A stretch of 64,000 nucleotides of DNA from Akebia trifoliata (GCA_017979445.1 CM030706.1:11022967-11086966), one strand, 5' to 3'. Counted from the first letter of the stretch, positions 1-12,559 are shown. Program-made: numbers and translations. The notes: generated from the sequence alone by a model not told the origin.

Positions 1-544
1 ATCATTACTCTTCTAGGTTAGAAAATCAGTCCTGCATCACCTAAATAAACTATTTGTTTGTAAAATGTTCCATAGCTTCTTTAGATCCTAAAATCACTTC
101 CTAAACAGTGTCACCCAATTCTTATAAAAGTGTTTGTTTGATACGTTGTTCAAACAAGACCTTACATATGGGGTTGTTTGGGTGAAAAAAACAAGAAGTT
201 GAGTAAATCTGGCAAAAGTGCGCATAACGCATAACACAAGACAGAGAGAGAGAAAATAGCAATAAAAAAAGCTGTCCCCTTCACTAATGGGGAAACCAAA
301 GAAGCCAAGCAATCAACCAAACACTCATTACGGCTCAAGATTGTAAATGGATTTGGTGGCTCTAATGAGTGGCTTGGGTTTACACTTCCAACTTAGCGCC
401 CCATTTGCTGACGATAGTTTTAGAAGGTTGGCAACTGTTGCTTTGGATTTTTGTGGTGTTGGACGAAAGCACCCTTTTATAAACAACACGCATTCCCAAT
501 AATGAATGAGTGGCAAAGTGTGGAATACATCATGCAATAACAAG
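1..544. other. Unassigned AT-rich sequence
   Basis: Short open frames on the minus strand have no recognisable domain and no repeat pattern, so I regard them as chance. The text around 300-335 resembles the generic ends of plant class II elements, but I could not find a matching second end. Nothing further is supported. Confidence 0.4.
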
Positions 545-630
545 TAGAGCCCACACAGCTCAATTGCCTGGCAACCACTGTTTGATCAATACTAAGGTCA
601 CAGGTTCAACCCTAACCCTAATTTAGATAC
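545..630 (+). repeat. Possible tRNA-derived SINE head
   Basis: An A-box-like stretch (agctcaattg) is followed about 35 bases later by a good B-box-like stretch (ggttcaaccc). This is the spacing of an internal RNA polymerase III promoter in tRNA-derived plant SINEs. I see no clear 3' tail or target-site duplication, so this may be only a chance match or a heavily decayed copy. Confidence 0.25.
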
Positions 631-750
631 TAAATCTATGATATGTTTTTAAATAAACCCATTAAGTCGACTCAAAACTTGGTCTAATTGAGTCAGTAAG
701 GCTCTATTTAAATTTTGAGGTGACTCCGTACCAAAATTCAATACAAGTGC

Positions 751-934
751 TTCTATTGGCACACCAACTTTTAGTTGAATTATCACCCTTTCTTTATGTG
801 AAGATGATCTCAAATGAACAGATATGCAGGTCATAATTGTAAATTACAATCGAATCTATAGAAGCATTGATTTATACATTCCCTTAGTCTAGACAATTGG
901 TGTTTTATAAGTAAAATTTGATGTGCCAATAGAA
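751..934. mobile_element. Small TIR element (MITE), TTCTATTGGCACA family
   Basis: The left end reads ttctattggcacacc and the right end is its reverse complement with one mismatch over 15 bases. The element is 184 bp and has no coding capacity. The inner motif ttggcacacc recurs in another small element at 59952-60054, which suggests one MITE family. The superfamily (hAT, Mutator or other) cannot be decided because a target-site duplication is not clear. Confidence 0.5.
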
Positions 935-1407
935 TCTCTCTACTTCATGTTCCTTTAAATACTAATGCCATGATATGAATTGACTCAGAACTCAGTTGGG
1001 CTCTATTAAATTTTGAGATGAATGGATACATTGTTCCTACTAACTCTATGGTAGAGTGTAGTCTTGATGATTACATCATATTGTGCCTGGGCAACATGAG
1101 TTCTCTGAAACACATCTTCATAGATCTAATTAATCCATTTGAAACGTAAGCCAAGTTGGAATAGAAACACCACTGAGAAGTGGATTATGCTTAAAGGTGT
1201 TTTATACGGTCGAATAAAAGTTTTTCAAACATTACGTAATCGCACCGCTTTATTCTAAACTTTTGTATGGATCAGCTTGTGAATTTATTTTTATGATCCT
1301 ACATTTAAATAAATTAAATTAAATTAAATATTGAGAAAAATAAATTTTTTGGATGAAAGTACCAAAATATCCATTTCCACATATTTATGTTTTATAGTTT
1401 AAATAAG
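935..1407. other. Unassigned spacer
   Basis: AT-rich non-coding sequence between a MITE and the first fold-back element. I see no gene, promoter or repeat that I can name. Confidence 0.4.
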
Positions 1408-2342
1408 GACATTTAGCATAAAAATTCCATGGATTTATGACAATGGCAAAAAAGGGTCACTTATTTTTTAATACTTAAAATAGAGCTATTTGCTATAGTA
1501 ATTCATGTATTTTGTTAGAAATACCCTCACTTACAATTTCTCTAATAAATCCTTAAAAATAATCTTGTAATTTGTAATTTCCTCAGTCTCAATATCTTAT
1601 ACCATCAAAATGGAGAGAATCTTCTAAATTGTAACTTCCTCAAAGAGGCTATAGATTTAAGGATCAACAATGAATCTTACAACTCTTTTTTATTCTTTTT
1701 ATTTTTTTAAATCATTTATATATTCTTATAATCTTGATATATTTTTTGTCCATAGTTATAAAAGTGAAAAATGATAGCAAAAGAAATTGATTTCACGATT
1801 TTGTTCATAAAATTTATCCAATGTCGAACCTCAATGTTAGAATGTATTATAATGTCAAAGCTTAATGACATATATTATCGTACCTTGATGAAATTGTCCA
1901 ACAAAAATTTCTGTAAGTGAAAAAATGTCCACGACTTCAAACCTCAACTATTAGTACCATTGAGCCTCGACTCTATAGTACATTCCACCATCGGGGTTCG
2001 ACACTAGATAAAAAAAAATGATAGAAATGGAGGAGAAATTGATTGCCTTTGGTGGAATCAAAGATGGGAATTGAACACAAGAGTGAATAGATCTACAAGG
2101 TTCACTATGATTCCTCAAATCTAGAGCATATTTTATATTTCAATGGTATAAATGTTGAAAGGGAGAAAGTTACAATTTAAAAGATTAATTTTCAAGACAT
2201 TATTAGAGAAATTGTAGCTGAGGGTATTTCTATCCAAAAAATATGAGTTATTGTAGCAAATAACCCTATTTTGAGTATTAAAAAAAATTGCCCCCTTTTT
2301 TTTTCATTGGTATAAACCTGTAGAATTTTTATGCTAAATGTC
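1408..2342. mobile_element. Fold-back element with very long inverted arms, copy 1
   Basis: The left end (gacatttagcataaaaatt) recurs inverted at the right end. Inverted similarity continues for at least about 230 bases on each side and, less well, towards the centre, so the element is mostly hairpin. There is no transposase. The same sequence makes the adjacent element at 2365-3449. Long-TIR non-autonomous Mutator-like elements have this architecture, but I could not identify a 9-11 bp target duplication, so the superfamily remains an inference. Confidence 0.6.
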
Positions 2343-2364
2343 TTAAAATGATCTTTATTTATAG

Positions 2365-3449
2365 GACATTTAGTATAAAAATTCCATAGGTTTATTGTGA
2401 TGGCGAAAAGAGTCATTATTTTTTAATACTCAAAATAGGGATATTTACTAAGTAACTCATGTTTTTTGACAGAAATGCCCTCACCTATAATTTCTCTAAG
2501 AAACTCTTAATAAATAATCTTCTAAATTGTAACTTCCTCCCTCCTAACATTTTATACCATCAAAATAGAAAAAAGAGAGATCCATTCTCTATGCCAAAAC
2601 ATTACTAAAAGACTATTGGACTACAACAAGAAAGCTCTAAATTTAAGGAACTATAATGAATCTTGTAAATCTATGCATTATCATGTTCGATCCACGATCT
2701 ATTGAATATTTTCACCAAAAGTTATCAATGTCTCCGCTATTTTTTTTTTAAAATTGTTTATATTTTCTTATAATCTTGATATATTTCTCTTCCATAATTA
2801 TGTAGAAGGAAAATGGTAAGGAAAAAAATTGATTTTACAATTTTTTTTTAAATTTTGTTCATCAAAGAACCTTGGCACTGGAATATCGTATTGTAGCATC
2901 GAGGCTCAATGGTACATGTCGCCGAGGTTCGACGCTATTGACATTGTCATTTAAAGAATTTTTTTTTAGATAATTTCGTTGAGGTTTTGACACTAGGTAA
3001 AGTTTATGAACAAAATCACAAAATTCCGTTAAATCAATTTTTTCCTACCATTTTCCATTTATATAATTATGGAAGAAATAGAGAAGAGATTGATAACTTT
3101 TGGTGAAACTCTTCAATAGATCGTGGATCGAACACGAGAGTGTGTAAATTTATAAGATTCACTATAGTTGCTTAAATCTAGAGCTTTGGTGAATGCCAAT
3201 GACTTTTTGGTAGGTTTTGGCAGAGAGAGTGGATCTCTCTTTTTCTATTTCAATGGCATAAAATATTTGGAGGGAGGAAGATGCAATTTAGAAGATTATT
3301 TATTAAAGATTTTTTAGAGAAATTATAGGTGAGGTCATTTATATCCAAAAACATGAATTACCGTAGCAAATAGCCCTATTTTGTGTATTAAAAAAAGTTG
3401 TCATTTTTTACCATTGTCATGAACCTATGGAATTTTTATGCTAAAAGTC
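2365..3449. mobile_element. Fold-back element with very long inverted arms, copy 2
   Basis: Same family and orientation as the copy 22 bp upstream. The arms run from each end to roughly 2870 and 2995, so about 450-500 bases on each side can pair. Paired landmarks include the Tat-unrelated phrases around 2700-2850 and 3005-3120. There is no open frame of note. Two full-length copies side by side suggest insertion next to, or tandem duplication of, the same element. Confidence 0.6.
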
Positions 3450-4218
3450 TATCATTCTATTTGGTAAAACTAAAGGATATAAAAGTAAATCCATGGGCTT
3501 ATCGTACAAAAGTTTAGAGTAAAAAAAGGATAAATTTTACAATTAAGTGTATATATTTACTTATCCTTAATTGACTCGCCAATGTCAACTGAACATCATT
3601 GAGTTGACTCGATTCAGAGCATCATCTGAGTCCAGTTTTCATTATGAAAAATAGATATTATGTTCTAAATGTCTATATCATCCACCATAATATGAGTCAA
3701 AATCAATGAATTCAGATCCATTTTAAGGGATTCAACGCCATTTACACCAGATCTTCTCAACCAGACGCAATTCTCTCTTAATAACTTATTATATTGGATG
3801 CTTCATATAAATTAGCATGAAATTGTATATTACACACCAAATAAGGTTGTAAAAAAACCAAAACTAGTACTAAAACAACAGGAGAAAACAAGATAACAAA
3901 GAAAAGAACACCTAGGATGACTATTTCATATATAGTAGCCAATCTTTGATTTCTTCTTTGGTCATTCTTTCAATCTCATAACTAGTGAAGGGTGATTTTT
4001 TTCTTCTATCAATAACACCTCACACTAACAAGTCACACTTGATCTTGATTTAATTGGTATGTTATCTTCTTTATATCCATCTATTGTTGTGATATTTGCC
4101 AAAGACACTATGAACCTTAAGTCAGAGAAATCATATAATAATCAAACGATCTGGATTCCTTCCCTTTTTTTTTTGTTTCATCGATTCCTTTTTGGATTGA
4201 TAAACTTGTTTTGAATAA
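3450..4218. other. Unassigned AT-rich sequence
   Basis: No coding sequence, repeat pair or RNA gene recognised. It separates the fold-back pair from the 562 bp hairpin. Confidence 0.4.
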
Positions 4219-4780
4219 GAACAATGACTCGGTTGTCCTCGCTAGTGCGCCACTAGTTGGACATGTGGTTTTTGATGCATGTGAGGCACGTCATTTCGGG
4301 GTGGAATGATAGGGAGGGGAATGAAACTTAGTCCCCCCATCGATCAGGAATTGTCTTGATCTAGGGTTGATAAGTGAGGGTTGATACCTAACTTGTAACG
4401 ATGCCTTTTGGGTATAAAAAGACCATAAACAAACCCGTGTGGGTCATACGGCTCACAATGAACAATGTCGTTGTAGGGGTGGGGTTCGCACAGTGATAAG
4501 CGGGTTCCACCCCTGCAACGATATTGTCCATTTTGGGCTGTATGACTTGCACAATTTTGTTCCTAGGCTTTTTATACCCAACATGCCTCATTACAAGTTA
4601 GATATCAACCCATGATCAAGATTGTTCCTCACCAATGGGAGACTAAGTTTCACTCCCCTCCCTGCATTCCACCTAGAAATCACGTGCCTTAAACTCACGT
4701 GCCACACATGCATGTGAAGCCACATGTCCAGCCAGTGAAACATGGTGCGGGTATACCATTTCCTTCTATTGCAATTGTTC
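4219..4780. repeat. 562 bp inverted repeat with inward-facing TATA motifs
   Basis: Two arms of about 270 bp are reverse complements and meet near 4500. Each arm contains, reading inward, a gggtataaaaag TATA-like element and a phrase close to gacaat.tcgttg.aggggtgg. The ends are gaacaat and attgttc. The arms differ at many positions, so this is old. It could be a fold-back transposon or two head-to-head copies of a short LTR-like repeat. The two short minus-strand frames inside it are by-products of the repeat. Confidence 0.6.
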
Positions 4781-5865
4781 ACCCTAATTATTCTTAGGAT
4801 ATTAGGGATTCATAATTATCATTTTTCTACGTTAGTTACACTCCTAAATTGTTCCCTCATCCATGAGAGCTACTTTGATTGACACATACCCTTCACCCGT
4901 TTGGTTTAGACAGGTTAGACCTCTAGGTCTGGGTTTGATCTTATGTGTACATTATAGATTAGTCGCATATTTTTGCCTATATAACTTGTCCTTTTAGAGC
5001 TCAAAGAGCTTTTTTTGACCTGAGTACACACCCAAATCGAAGTGTTTTATCTGAAAAGATTATAAAATTTCATTATAGTATGGTGTGTTATAAAAAGTTA
5101 GTGTGGCAATATAATCTCAAAGTAAACTATGGGTCTCGCACACGTTATCTGGGACCATCTACATTACAACAGCAACAACTATGAAGATGGTGTTTATTAA
5201 CTAGAAAACAAATAATAAAAAAATATCCATATTTTAATTAAATAATACCTAAACATCTTTATTATCTACATTGTTAGTGGAACAAGACCTTCTTTCTAAC
5301 AAATACGTAAGCATGTATAAATCATGCGTTTAAACTGCTTGTATTAGTCTAGAACGCACCTACACATTAAAGAACTAAACATGGATTGATTACCGATAGA
5401 CGACATTGTTATTAAAAATTTAAAAACGCATTAATTAATAAAATTAACCACAAACTTTACAAACTATCATTAAAGTAATACAAAAAAATTATTAAACTAA
5501 GGAAAGTTAAATAAATGAGGAAAGTGATTATCATATGGATGATTATGATAATGAAGATATGGTGTTAGATGACGTGCTTATCTTCTCCCAACCAATCCCT
5601 TTGCCTCTTAGAAACTCATTATAGAGAAAGTTGGGTTAATTTCTTTAGTGGCTTACGTGCAAGACAAAGCATATGAGTTACGAGTGATGGTACAAAGAAT
5701 TTGAGAGCACCATAGACCTCCCATGATGGAGACCTGAAAAATACATGACTTTCAAATCTAGTTTCCCGTCTCATAGACCCACCATGACCTAGACCGAGTT
5801 AATTTGGCCAAGTCATCTCATGTCATTCGAGCCTACTTCTTCATAGTCGATTTAAAATATATGGA
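4781..5865. other. Unassigned sequence
   Basis: AT-rich, no coding support. No terminal repeats or known element motifs were recognised in this kilobase. Confidence 0.4.
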
Positions 5866-6385
5866 GAATGCTAACACCCAAGGCATCGTGAGGATATTTA
5901 GCATTATCCACCATATTCACTTTTCAATAATATCCTTATCAATTTTCTCTTTTAGTGAAAAATGCAAAAGTATGTTGATTTTTTACATAATAAATAGAGA
6001 TATTTACGAAAATGTGATCAACTTTTGATGAATTTATTATTTCGGCTCACTATTCATTTTAATTATCAAAACATGAATGGTAACGATATCAGAGGTTTTA
6101 AAGTAACAATTTCGCAGGTTTAAAGTCACAATTTCACAATTTTCAAGTGTCTATTTCGCAGGTTTCACTACTTTCAGCGAGATCGTTACTATACAAACTA
6201 GTGAGATAGTCACTTTGGGGGAAAGAACAACGAGTATCACTTTAAACCTACGATTTTGCACGAGCACGTTTTGGTTATTAAAATGAACAATGATCTGAAA
6301 TCGTAATTGGTCAAACATCAGTCATGAGATAGTAATTTATCGTAATAAATACATTTATCATGCCCTTAATAAATGTTTTTATTAT

Positions 6386-8133
6386 TGTAGACACCCCATT
6401 TTTGCACTCGCCTGATTAATCAACTCGTCAACCTGATCGCAATGATTCCCAATGATGGATGTGTATTCCATTGCTTTATTTTGTTACTAGATGTGTTTCA
6501 AAAATCCGGATGAGGTATCTCGAACTGACAAAATCTTAGAAATCACGCTACGCTAGGAAAATACGACTCCAGAAACATAGAAATCATCATCTTGCAAATA
6601 AAAAAGAAGCTTCACGATAAAAATCACTAAAAATTGATCAAATTACCAAAATACCCCTAACATCAAAACAAACCTAGAGCCTACATTACGCTTAGGAAAA
6701 CTCATTCAAACACATAAAACAACAAATCGGAACCAAATAAATCATTTCACCAATTTTAACAGAATTCGACAAAATTACGAAAATACCCCTCATAAAGTTC
6801 ACGACCATTTCATACAAAAAAACTTCATAAATGACAAAAACCAACATTCCCATTGAATTCCTTACGAAAAACTGATTCCAAAACATCCTGGAACATGGAA
6901 AAACGACTTAAAACGTAAAAAATCCTCTCCGAGGGTAAAATGGTAATTTCACAATTTTAAAAATTAAAGATTTCAAAATTAATAAATAAATCATTAAATA
7001 ATGTAAAGTGAAACATTAATAAAATTAATTTTAAAATGTGAACAAAAAAATCGATCAATCAAGCTTTCAGGCAAAATTGTTGAGGGTTCGCAAGATATTT
7101 TTTTAAGGACCCCTCCATTTGGGGGTCCAAAGAATTAAAGATATAATAGAGAGGGGTTCTCCAAAAATTTAAAGTCAATCAAGCAAGACTAAAGTCAAGA
7201 TATTAAAGTCAATCAAATAAAACTAAAGTCAAAATTAAAGTCAATTAAGTAAGACTAAAGTCAAGTATTAAAGTCAATCTCATAAGACTAAAGTCAAAAT
7301 CCTAAATCAAAACCCTAATCTAAACTAATCAAGTCAATCTCATAAGACTAAAGTCAAAACCCTAAATCAAAACCCTAATCTAAACTAATCAAGTCAATCT
7401 CCTAAGACTAAAGTCAAAACCCTAAAGACTAAGTCCATCTCATGAGACCAAAGTCTAAACCCTAATTGAAACCCTAATTGAAACCCTAAAAAGAAACCCT
7501 AATCAAACCCTAATGCTTCTAAAAACTTTATAAATAGGAGCCTCCACACTCTATTTTCGTATCAAAGAAAAAACCCTAGAAAAAGTAGGTGAAGAAGCCT
7601 CCACAATCTCTCCAAAACCCTAATTTTGGAGCCCCAACTCCTTCCCTAACACCTTACTCTGATTTTAGCCTAAAAAATACCAAAAAACCTCTCAAAAACA
7701 TCCCAAAAATCCACAACAAATTCGAAGCACCCAGATCCAAGAAGGAGATACCTTACCTCGAAGATCAGAAATCAGATCCGAAGATAGAACGAAGTAAGGA
7801 ATACGATACAAGGAGATGTTTTCGCCAGATCTGAGGGAATAGCACTTTTGTAGATCGAAGGTAAGTTTTTTTTTAATTTTTTTTTATCTAGGTTTGTCAT
7901 TAGCGATGTAGATTTATTTGGGATAAGTAGAGACCGGCAATGGCCGGGAGGGGTTGGTAGCTAACACCTTCCAACCCCGTAACATGATCCCCGGATTCAG
8001 ATTTTCTGTAGTAGAGTAGTTTTTATCCATTTTAAAGTCAGTTGGTTCCTAGACCACAATAACTAGATGGCGACTCCCAAACCTCAAGGGTCAAAAGTGG
8101 ATCTGCACACCCCGCGGATAGAGGGCGCTTTCA
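6386..8133 (+). mobile_element. Solo LTR of Tat/Ogre-like gypsy family, copy 1
   Basis: Starts tgtagacacccc and ends gggcgctttca, with the TG...CA ends of an LTR. It is flanked by a perfect 5 bp duplication, attat (6381-6385 and 8134-8138). No internal region is attached, so this is a solo LTR left by recombination between two LTRs. A TATA-like tttataaata lies at 7527-7536. The conserved tail with accggc, caaccccgtaa and gatccccg is shared with four other copies in the window. The 81-residue frame at 7589 lies in the transcribed part and has no domain. Confidence 0.9.
7166..7500 (+). repeat. Tandem repeats inside solo LTR copy 1
   Basis: Units of about 58 bp containing aagactaaagtcaaaaccc and aaaccctaatctaaac occur two to three times, preceded by shorter agactaaagtcaa units and followed by aaccctaa-rich text. 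Related but shorter versions occur in the other LTR copies, so the array belongs to the LTR upstream of its TATA box. Confidence 0.6.
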
Positions 8134-8510
8134 ATTATGTTGGAATTGATTGCCAAAATATTTACTACAAACAAAGCATTTAATTTAAAAGACTAAATGT
8201 CCCTTGAATTTATTGAGTAAGTAAAGACTTATTATGCAAAAAACCAACATACCCTTATCTTTTTCATTAAAAGACAAAAAGTGTATAGATATTATTGGAA
8301 AGTGAATGACTAAAAAGGAACTCATACATTCAATATAATCTCAACCATATAAATACAAAATCTAACGATTGAGATTTATATTATAGAGTATAATGTGAAG
8401 TCAATCTGAGCCATGCACTAGTCCTCAAGCATGATATGGGAGTATTTCGCCCCTTCAAGGCGCAGACTGTAATGGGTCATTAGTTGTTGAGGTTGACGAC
8501 GAGTTTTTTC

Positions 8511-8719
8511 TAACTCATTGATGCATTTGGAAGTTTTCTAGAAGACTGGATCTTAGGCTTTAATTCCTTTTAGGTAGGTGATGAATCGGTGGGATAAAGT
8601 GAAGACATAATTTCTAACTCATTGGTGCATTTGGAAGTTTTCTGGAAGACTGGATCTTAGATGGGCTTTAATTCCTTTTAGGTAGGTGATGAATCGGTGG
8701 GATAAAGTGAAGACATAAG
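8511..8719 (+). repeat. Two-copy tandem duplication of about 104 bp
   Basis: The unit from taactcattg to gaagacataa is repeated immediately, with only a few substitutions and a 5 bp insertion (atggg) in the second copy. The high identity suggests a recent local duplication. It lies in sequence with no known gene or element. Confidence 0.85.
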
Positions 8720-9477
8720 TGCAAGAGAAGATCCAAGGATTTGATAGAGATAAACCATTAGGATCATAGTGAAACTCGTTCTGATCATGGAATAAAGAAA
8801 TGCTATAAAGAAGATGTAGTATAAGGAAACTACCAAATTAATGTATTGGGGGGAGTGAACCTTATAAATAGATATTGAATGGTAAGTTAAAGGTTTTTGG
8901 GCTTCCAAACCTTAATAAAGATTATGTTATAAGTTTAATCCTTTGTTTCATAATTGACTTAGGCAACAAAGGCTTTTTCAATACCCCATTGGTACCCTAG
9001 GGTGGAGACAACAAGAAGGCAAAGAACGGAAGCAAGTCTGATCGTCCAAAGATAGATCTCGAGGTGTATGTGATTAAAGGGTACGAATCATCGCTACATG
9101 CCTTGCATCGTTTGTCCATGAAAACAACAAGAATTAAGTTTTAAGTTCATGTTATGATATAGGGAACCAAATCAAAGAGATCAATGGAGGTTCATAGCAA
9201 GGGAAAACGATGCCAGAGAATTCATTTTTAATCTAGCTAGTAGAGATGATGATGTGTCAAGAACAGATGAAAAAGCGTGTGGAAAACCTACTCTATGAGA
9301 ATATCGTTCTCGGACCTGCTGCATGACAATGTCATTCTCTTTCACTCACTTCTCTGAAACAAAATCCTAACCTCCCTAAATCTTGAAGCCGTAATTCGAA
9401 GATCATAGAGTGAGAACCCAGACTCTGTGAAGAAGGGAAAAAGATCCACCTCGCCAAGGGTTTCACTTTAAACCAAG
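8720..9477. other. Unassigned sequence left of a Tat-like element
   Basis: Slightly more GC-balanced than its surroundings, but with no open frame or domain that I recognise. It forms the left side of the target site of the next element. Confidence 0.4.
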
Positions 9478-9482
9478 GAAAT

Positions 9483-11110
9483 TGTAGGAACCAAAAATAT
9501 CCCCTTCCTAGAGATTAACCAAATAACTAAATCAAAGAGCCGACCATTTATTATTTTTATTCGAAGAAGATTCAGTCTCCTCAAGGAGTCGGACCCCTTG
9601 CTATTTTATCCACAGAAGGTTTGGCATCCTCAAGGAGTCGACCCTTTTTATATTCATCCAAATGAGGTTAAGTCTCCTCAAGGAGTTGACCCCTTGCAAT
9701 TTTCATCCGAAGGATGTTAGGCCTCCTCAAGGAGCCAATCCCTTTCTATTTGCAGCCAAAGTAGGTTTAGTCTCTTTAAGGAGCCAACCCATACTATATT
9801 CATTTGAAGGAGGTTCAGAGCCGACCCCTTACTATTTTCAACCGAAGAAGGTCCAACCTCCTCAAGGAGTCGACCATCTTACTATTTCATCTAAAGAAGG
9901 TTCGGCATCTTCAAGGAGGCAAATCTTTTTATATTCATCCAAAGAAGGTTTGGTCTCCTCAAGGAGTCAACCCCTTGTTATTTTCATCCAAAGGAGGTTC
10001 GACATCCTCATGGAGTCGACCCCTTGTTATTTCATCAGCCTCTTCAAGGAGCCGACCTCTTTCTATTTTATCCAACAAAGGTTTGGCCTCTTTAAGGAGC
10101 CAACCTCTTTTTATTTCATCTAAAGAGGGTTCAACCTCCCCAAGGAGCCGACCCCTTGGCATGTCATTCGACCCTTCGCTCAAACACTGAAATGATTTGA
10201 CCAAGTTCTGTTAGTAGTTGATGTTGTTGCTACTTTTTTTTCTCTTCATGTTCTTGCTTAGTAGTTGATACTAATACTTCTTCTTCTTCTTCTGCTCTTC
10301 TTCATTAGTTGATGCTACTACTTTTCTCCTTCTCTTGTCCATGCTCAATAGCTGATGCTACAACTTATTTTTCTTCTGCTGCTTTTACTTAATAATTGAT
10401 ACTACTATTACTACTTTTCCTACTTTTGAGAATTACTTTAAGGAGATTGATACAGTAAAAGAATTGTGTAAAGCTACCCAAGTATCAACGTAGTAAAGTA
10501 CTATGACTAGTCACCATAAAGCTACCCAAGTAGCAAAGGTCTTTACAATATACTCTACTTCCAAGGTAAAATGCACATGGTGCTTAAAAGAGTTGCAAAC
10601 ACATAACTCAACAGAGTCAACTCGAAGAACTAAACAATCATTAAGTTAGAGCAATTACATATTTAGTCATTCCTCATGTAGGTTACAAGAACCATGAGAA
10701 GTGGGTATTCATTATCATCATAGCATCATAGGATTTTATTATCATAAATGTTACAGAACAAGGGTCAATGGTTACAACTAAGTTTACTACCCCCATTAAA
10801 GAGCTCACTCTATAAATAAGGAGGCCTCTTCTACTCAAACTTGGGGCATAAGCCACAAAGAATTCCTTTACTCTCATTTTCTTATCCTTGAAATGCAATT
10901 TTCATCTAGTACTAACTTGATTATTAGAGATTCTTTGGTTGACACCACACTGATGTATTTTCAAATAAAGATCACAAAGAAGATGCCATAAAAAGGAAGG
11001 TTTATCGGAGAAAACAATTGGAATCTTAAAACCAGAGAAGAAGACTGGAAAGACATATTAATATCAGCACAAATCTCAAAGAGTAGGAGATTTGAAGAAA
11101 ACCCCCATAC
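9483..11110 (+). repeat. 5' LTR of the Tat-like element
   Basis: Begins tgtaggaaccaaaaatatcc. Most of its first 700 bp is a tandem array, followed by a second, CT-rich array (about 10216-10430) built on ttagtagttgatgctactac and cttcttct. A TATA-like ctataaataaggaggc sits near 10810. The 3' edge (about 11110) is placed just before the PBS. Confidence 0.7.
9559..10170 (+). repeat. In-LTR tandem array, about 13 units of about 48 bp
   Basis: Each unit carries cctcaaggag plus tcgaccccttgctattt and catccgaaggaggttcg-like text. I count 13 units, one of them truncated. The unit length keeps several frames open, producing spurious overlapping frames on both strands that should not be read as genes. 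The centre of each unit, ctcct-ca-aggag, is a short dyad. Confidence 0.85.
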
Positions 11111-11114
11111 TTTT

Positions 11115-11132
11115 TGGCGCCATCTATGGGAT
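11115..11132 (+). promoter_or_regulatory. Primer-binding site of the Tat-like element
   Basis: The motif tggcgccatctatgggat lies four bases inside the 5' LTR. The tggcgcc start is usual for gypsy primer-binding sites, which pair with the 3' end of a host tRNA. I cannot fix which tRNA from the degenerate copy. Confidence 0.6.
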
Positions 11133-11458
11133 ATGAAAGAAAATCCAAAATTTCCCACCAACAAAAAGTTTTCTCCACTTTCAACACTTGCCTTCACAAA
11201 AAGTCATTATCATTCATTCTCTCTATAAAAAAACCTTCACCAATCTTAAGGGAAATTCATAACACATATCTTACATACGGTACACAATCAACCTAGAGGG
11301 TTGCTTTGCAAAACAATACTCTTAACTAAGAAGACTCTTAGTCCCTAACAAGGTAGTTATCTATTTAGTTGAAGTCAAACTAGTAGAACATTTTTTTTTG
11401 TAATTTCACATGTATACAAAACTACTCAAAAATATCTTCTTCTTCATCTCCCTCTTTT

Positions 11459-11593
11459 ATGGCTAGTACCTTCGACCAGCTACAAAACCAAGCAGAGATT
11501 CTCCAATCTCTGCAAGACCAACTTCAAAGGGTGCAAAACCATATACAAGAACAACAAAAAAATAATGACCACCTTACACCAAGAGAATGCTAG
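11459..11593 (+). pseudogene. Gag-like coiled-coil N-terminus, broken
   Basis: A 44-codon frame starts with ATG and encodes a glutamine- and leucine-rich peptide (MASTFDQLQNQAEILQSLQD at its start) that would form a coiled coil. Coiled-coil Gag starts are common in Tat-type elements. The heptad pattern continues after the stop in another frame (ARLQTQLNGLETEL), which points to a frameshift near the run of A at about 11555. It lies about 330 bp after the PBS, where gag is expected. No capsid or zinc-knuckle part remains. Function is inferred from position and composition only. Confidence 0.45.
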
Positions 11594-12559
11594 ATTACAA
11601 ACTCAACTCAATGGTTTAGAGACAGAACTGCCTTAAGACACAAATGATGTTCCCAATCGCAAAGTGGAACAACTAGGAATGTGGAATAACCTTCTCCAAG
11701 AGAATTTACATTAGCAATAGGGAAAGATAGAAAATGAGCCAGCCATAAATACAGAATAGACTGGAGAACATAATAAAAAATTACAAATTGACCAGTAGCA
11801 GAATAGTCTTAAGGAAGGAAAATATGATGAATTCATCAACCGTGATGAACTCGACTTGGTACTATAGAAGCAGAAGGAAAAAACCCAATGAATTGATAGC
11901 ATTGGAAAAAAAGTCAATAGAGCATTTTTCTCTCAGTTTAGAAGTAAGAGAATACATCAAGAAACAAAAGATGCCAAGATATGAGAAGACTCATATCTTA
12001 TTTCATCAAGATAATTCCCTGTAACGTATTCTACAACAGTCGAGAAAAAATCACACTAATCGACAACAACTCCAACCTCCACTACCAAGTGGGTAGGAAC
12101 AACAAAGTCAGGGAGAAATATAAATCAATGTGATTTATGGATGAAAGGTTATGCCAATGAATCGTACAAATCAACTCAGAAGAATAAACTTGATCAGAAA
12201 GGAGTCAAAGGACGAGAAGTTTACCATATTCGACTTCAATCATGATAGACTTGATCATTTTCAAAAAAAAAAAATAATCATCCATATTTTTCTCTTACCA
12301 AGATTTGGAAGGAATATATGGACCTAATGAAGGTGCTATTGTTCTTAAATTTTTGATAGACAATTATAATATCCATAAAATCTGGGTGGTCTTAAAAAGT
12401 ATTAGCAAAACTACCTTAGGGTATAAAAGAAACAATACTATAACCGTTGACATCCAAGATTGAATGGAAACTTATAGTGAATGGATCTTCCAACAATAAA
12501 GGCTTGAGAAAAAGAATAAACTAATTACGCCTCGAGAAACTCGAGCTAGAGAAAATAGT

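Larger units (their letters stand above)
5866..8335. mobile_element. TIR element (MITE) split by a solo LTR
   Basis: A stretch around 5905-6020 (ttttcaataatatcc, then cttttagtgaaaaa, then ttttttacataataaa) recurs inverted at about 8210-8310. The same arms form the compact element at 17290-17661, so the family is supported by two loci. The 1.75 kb LTR at 6386-8133 has inserted into the interior. The outer ends are less well conserved than the 110 bp of matched arm. Confidence 0.55.

Noticed and set aside
7290..7515. AACCCTAA-rich text resembling plant telomere repeats
   Set aside because: The motif is irregular, mixed with other units and lies within an LTR of defined ends. It is not a telomeric array.
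9662..10204. Overlapping open frames of 81-153 codons on both strands
   Set aside because: They are translations of the roughly 48 bp tandem units in an LTR; the other LTR shows the same artefact.
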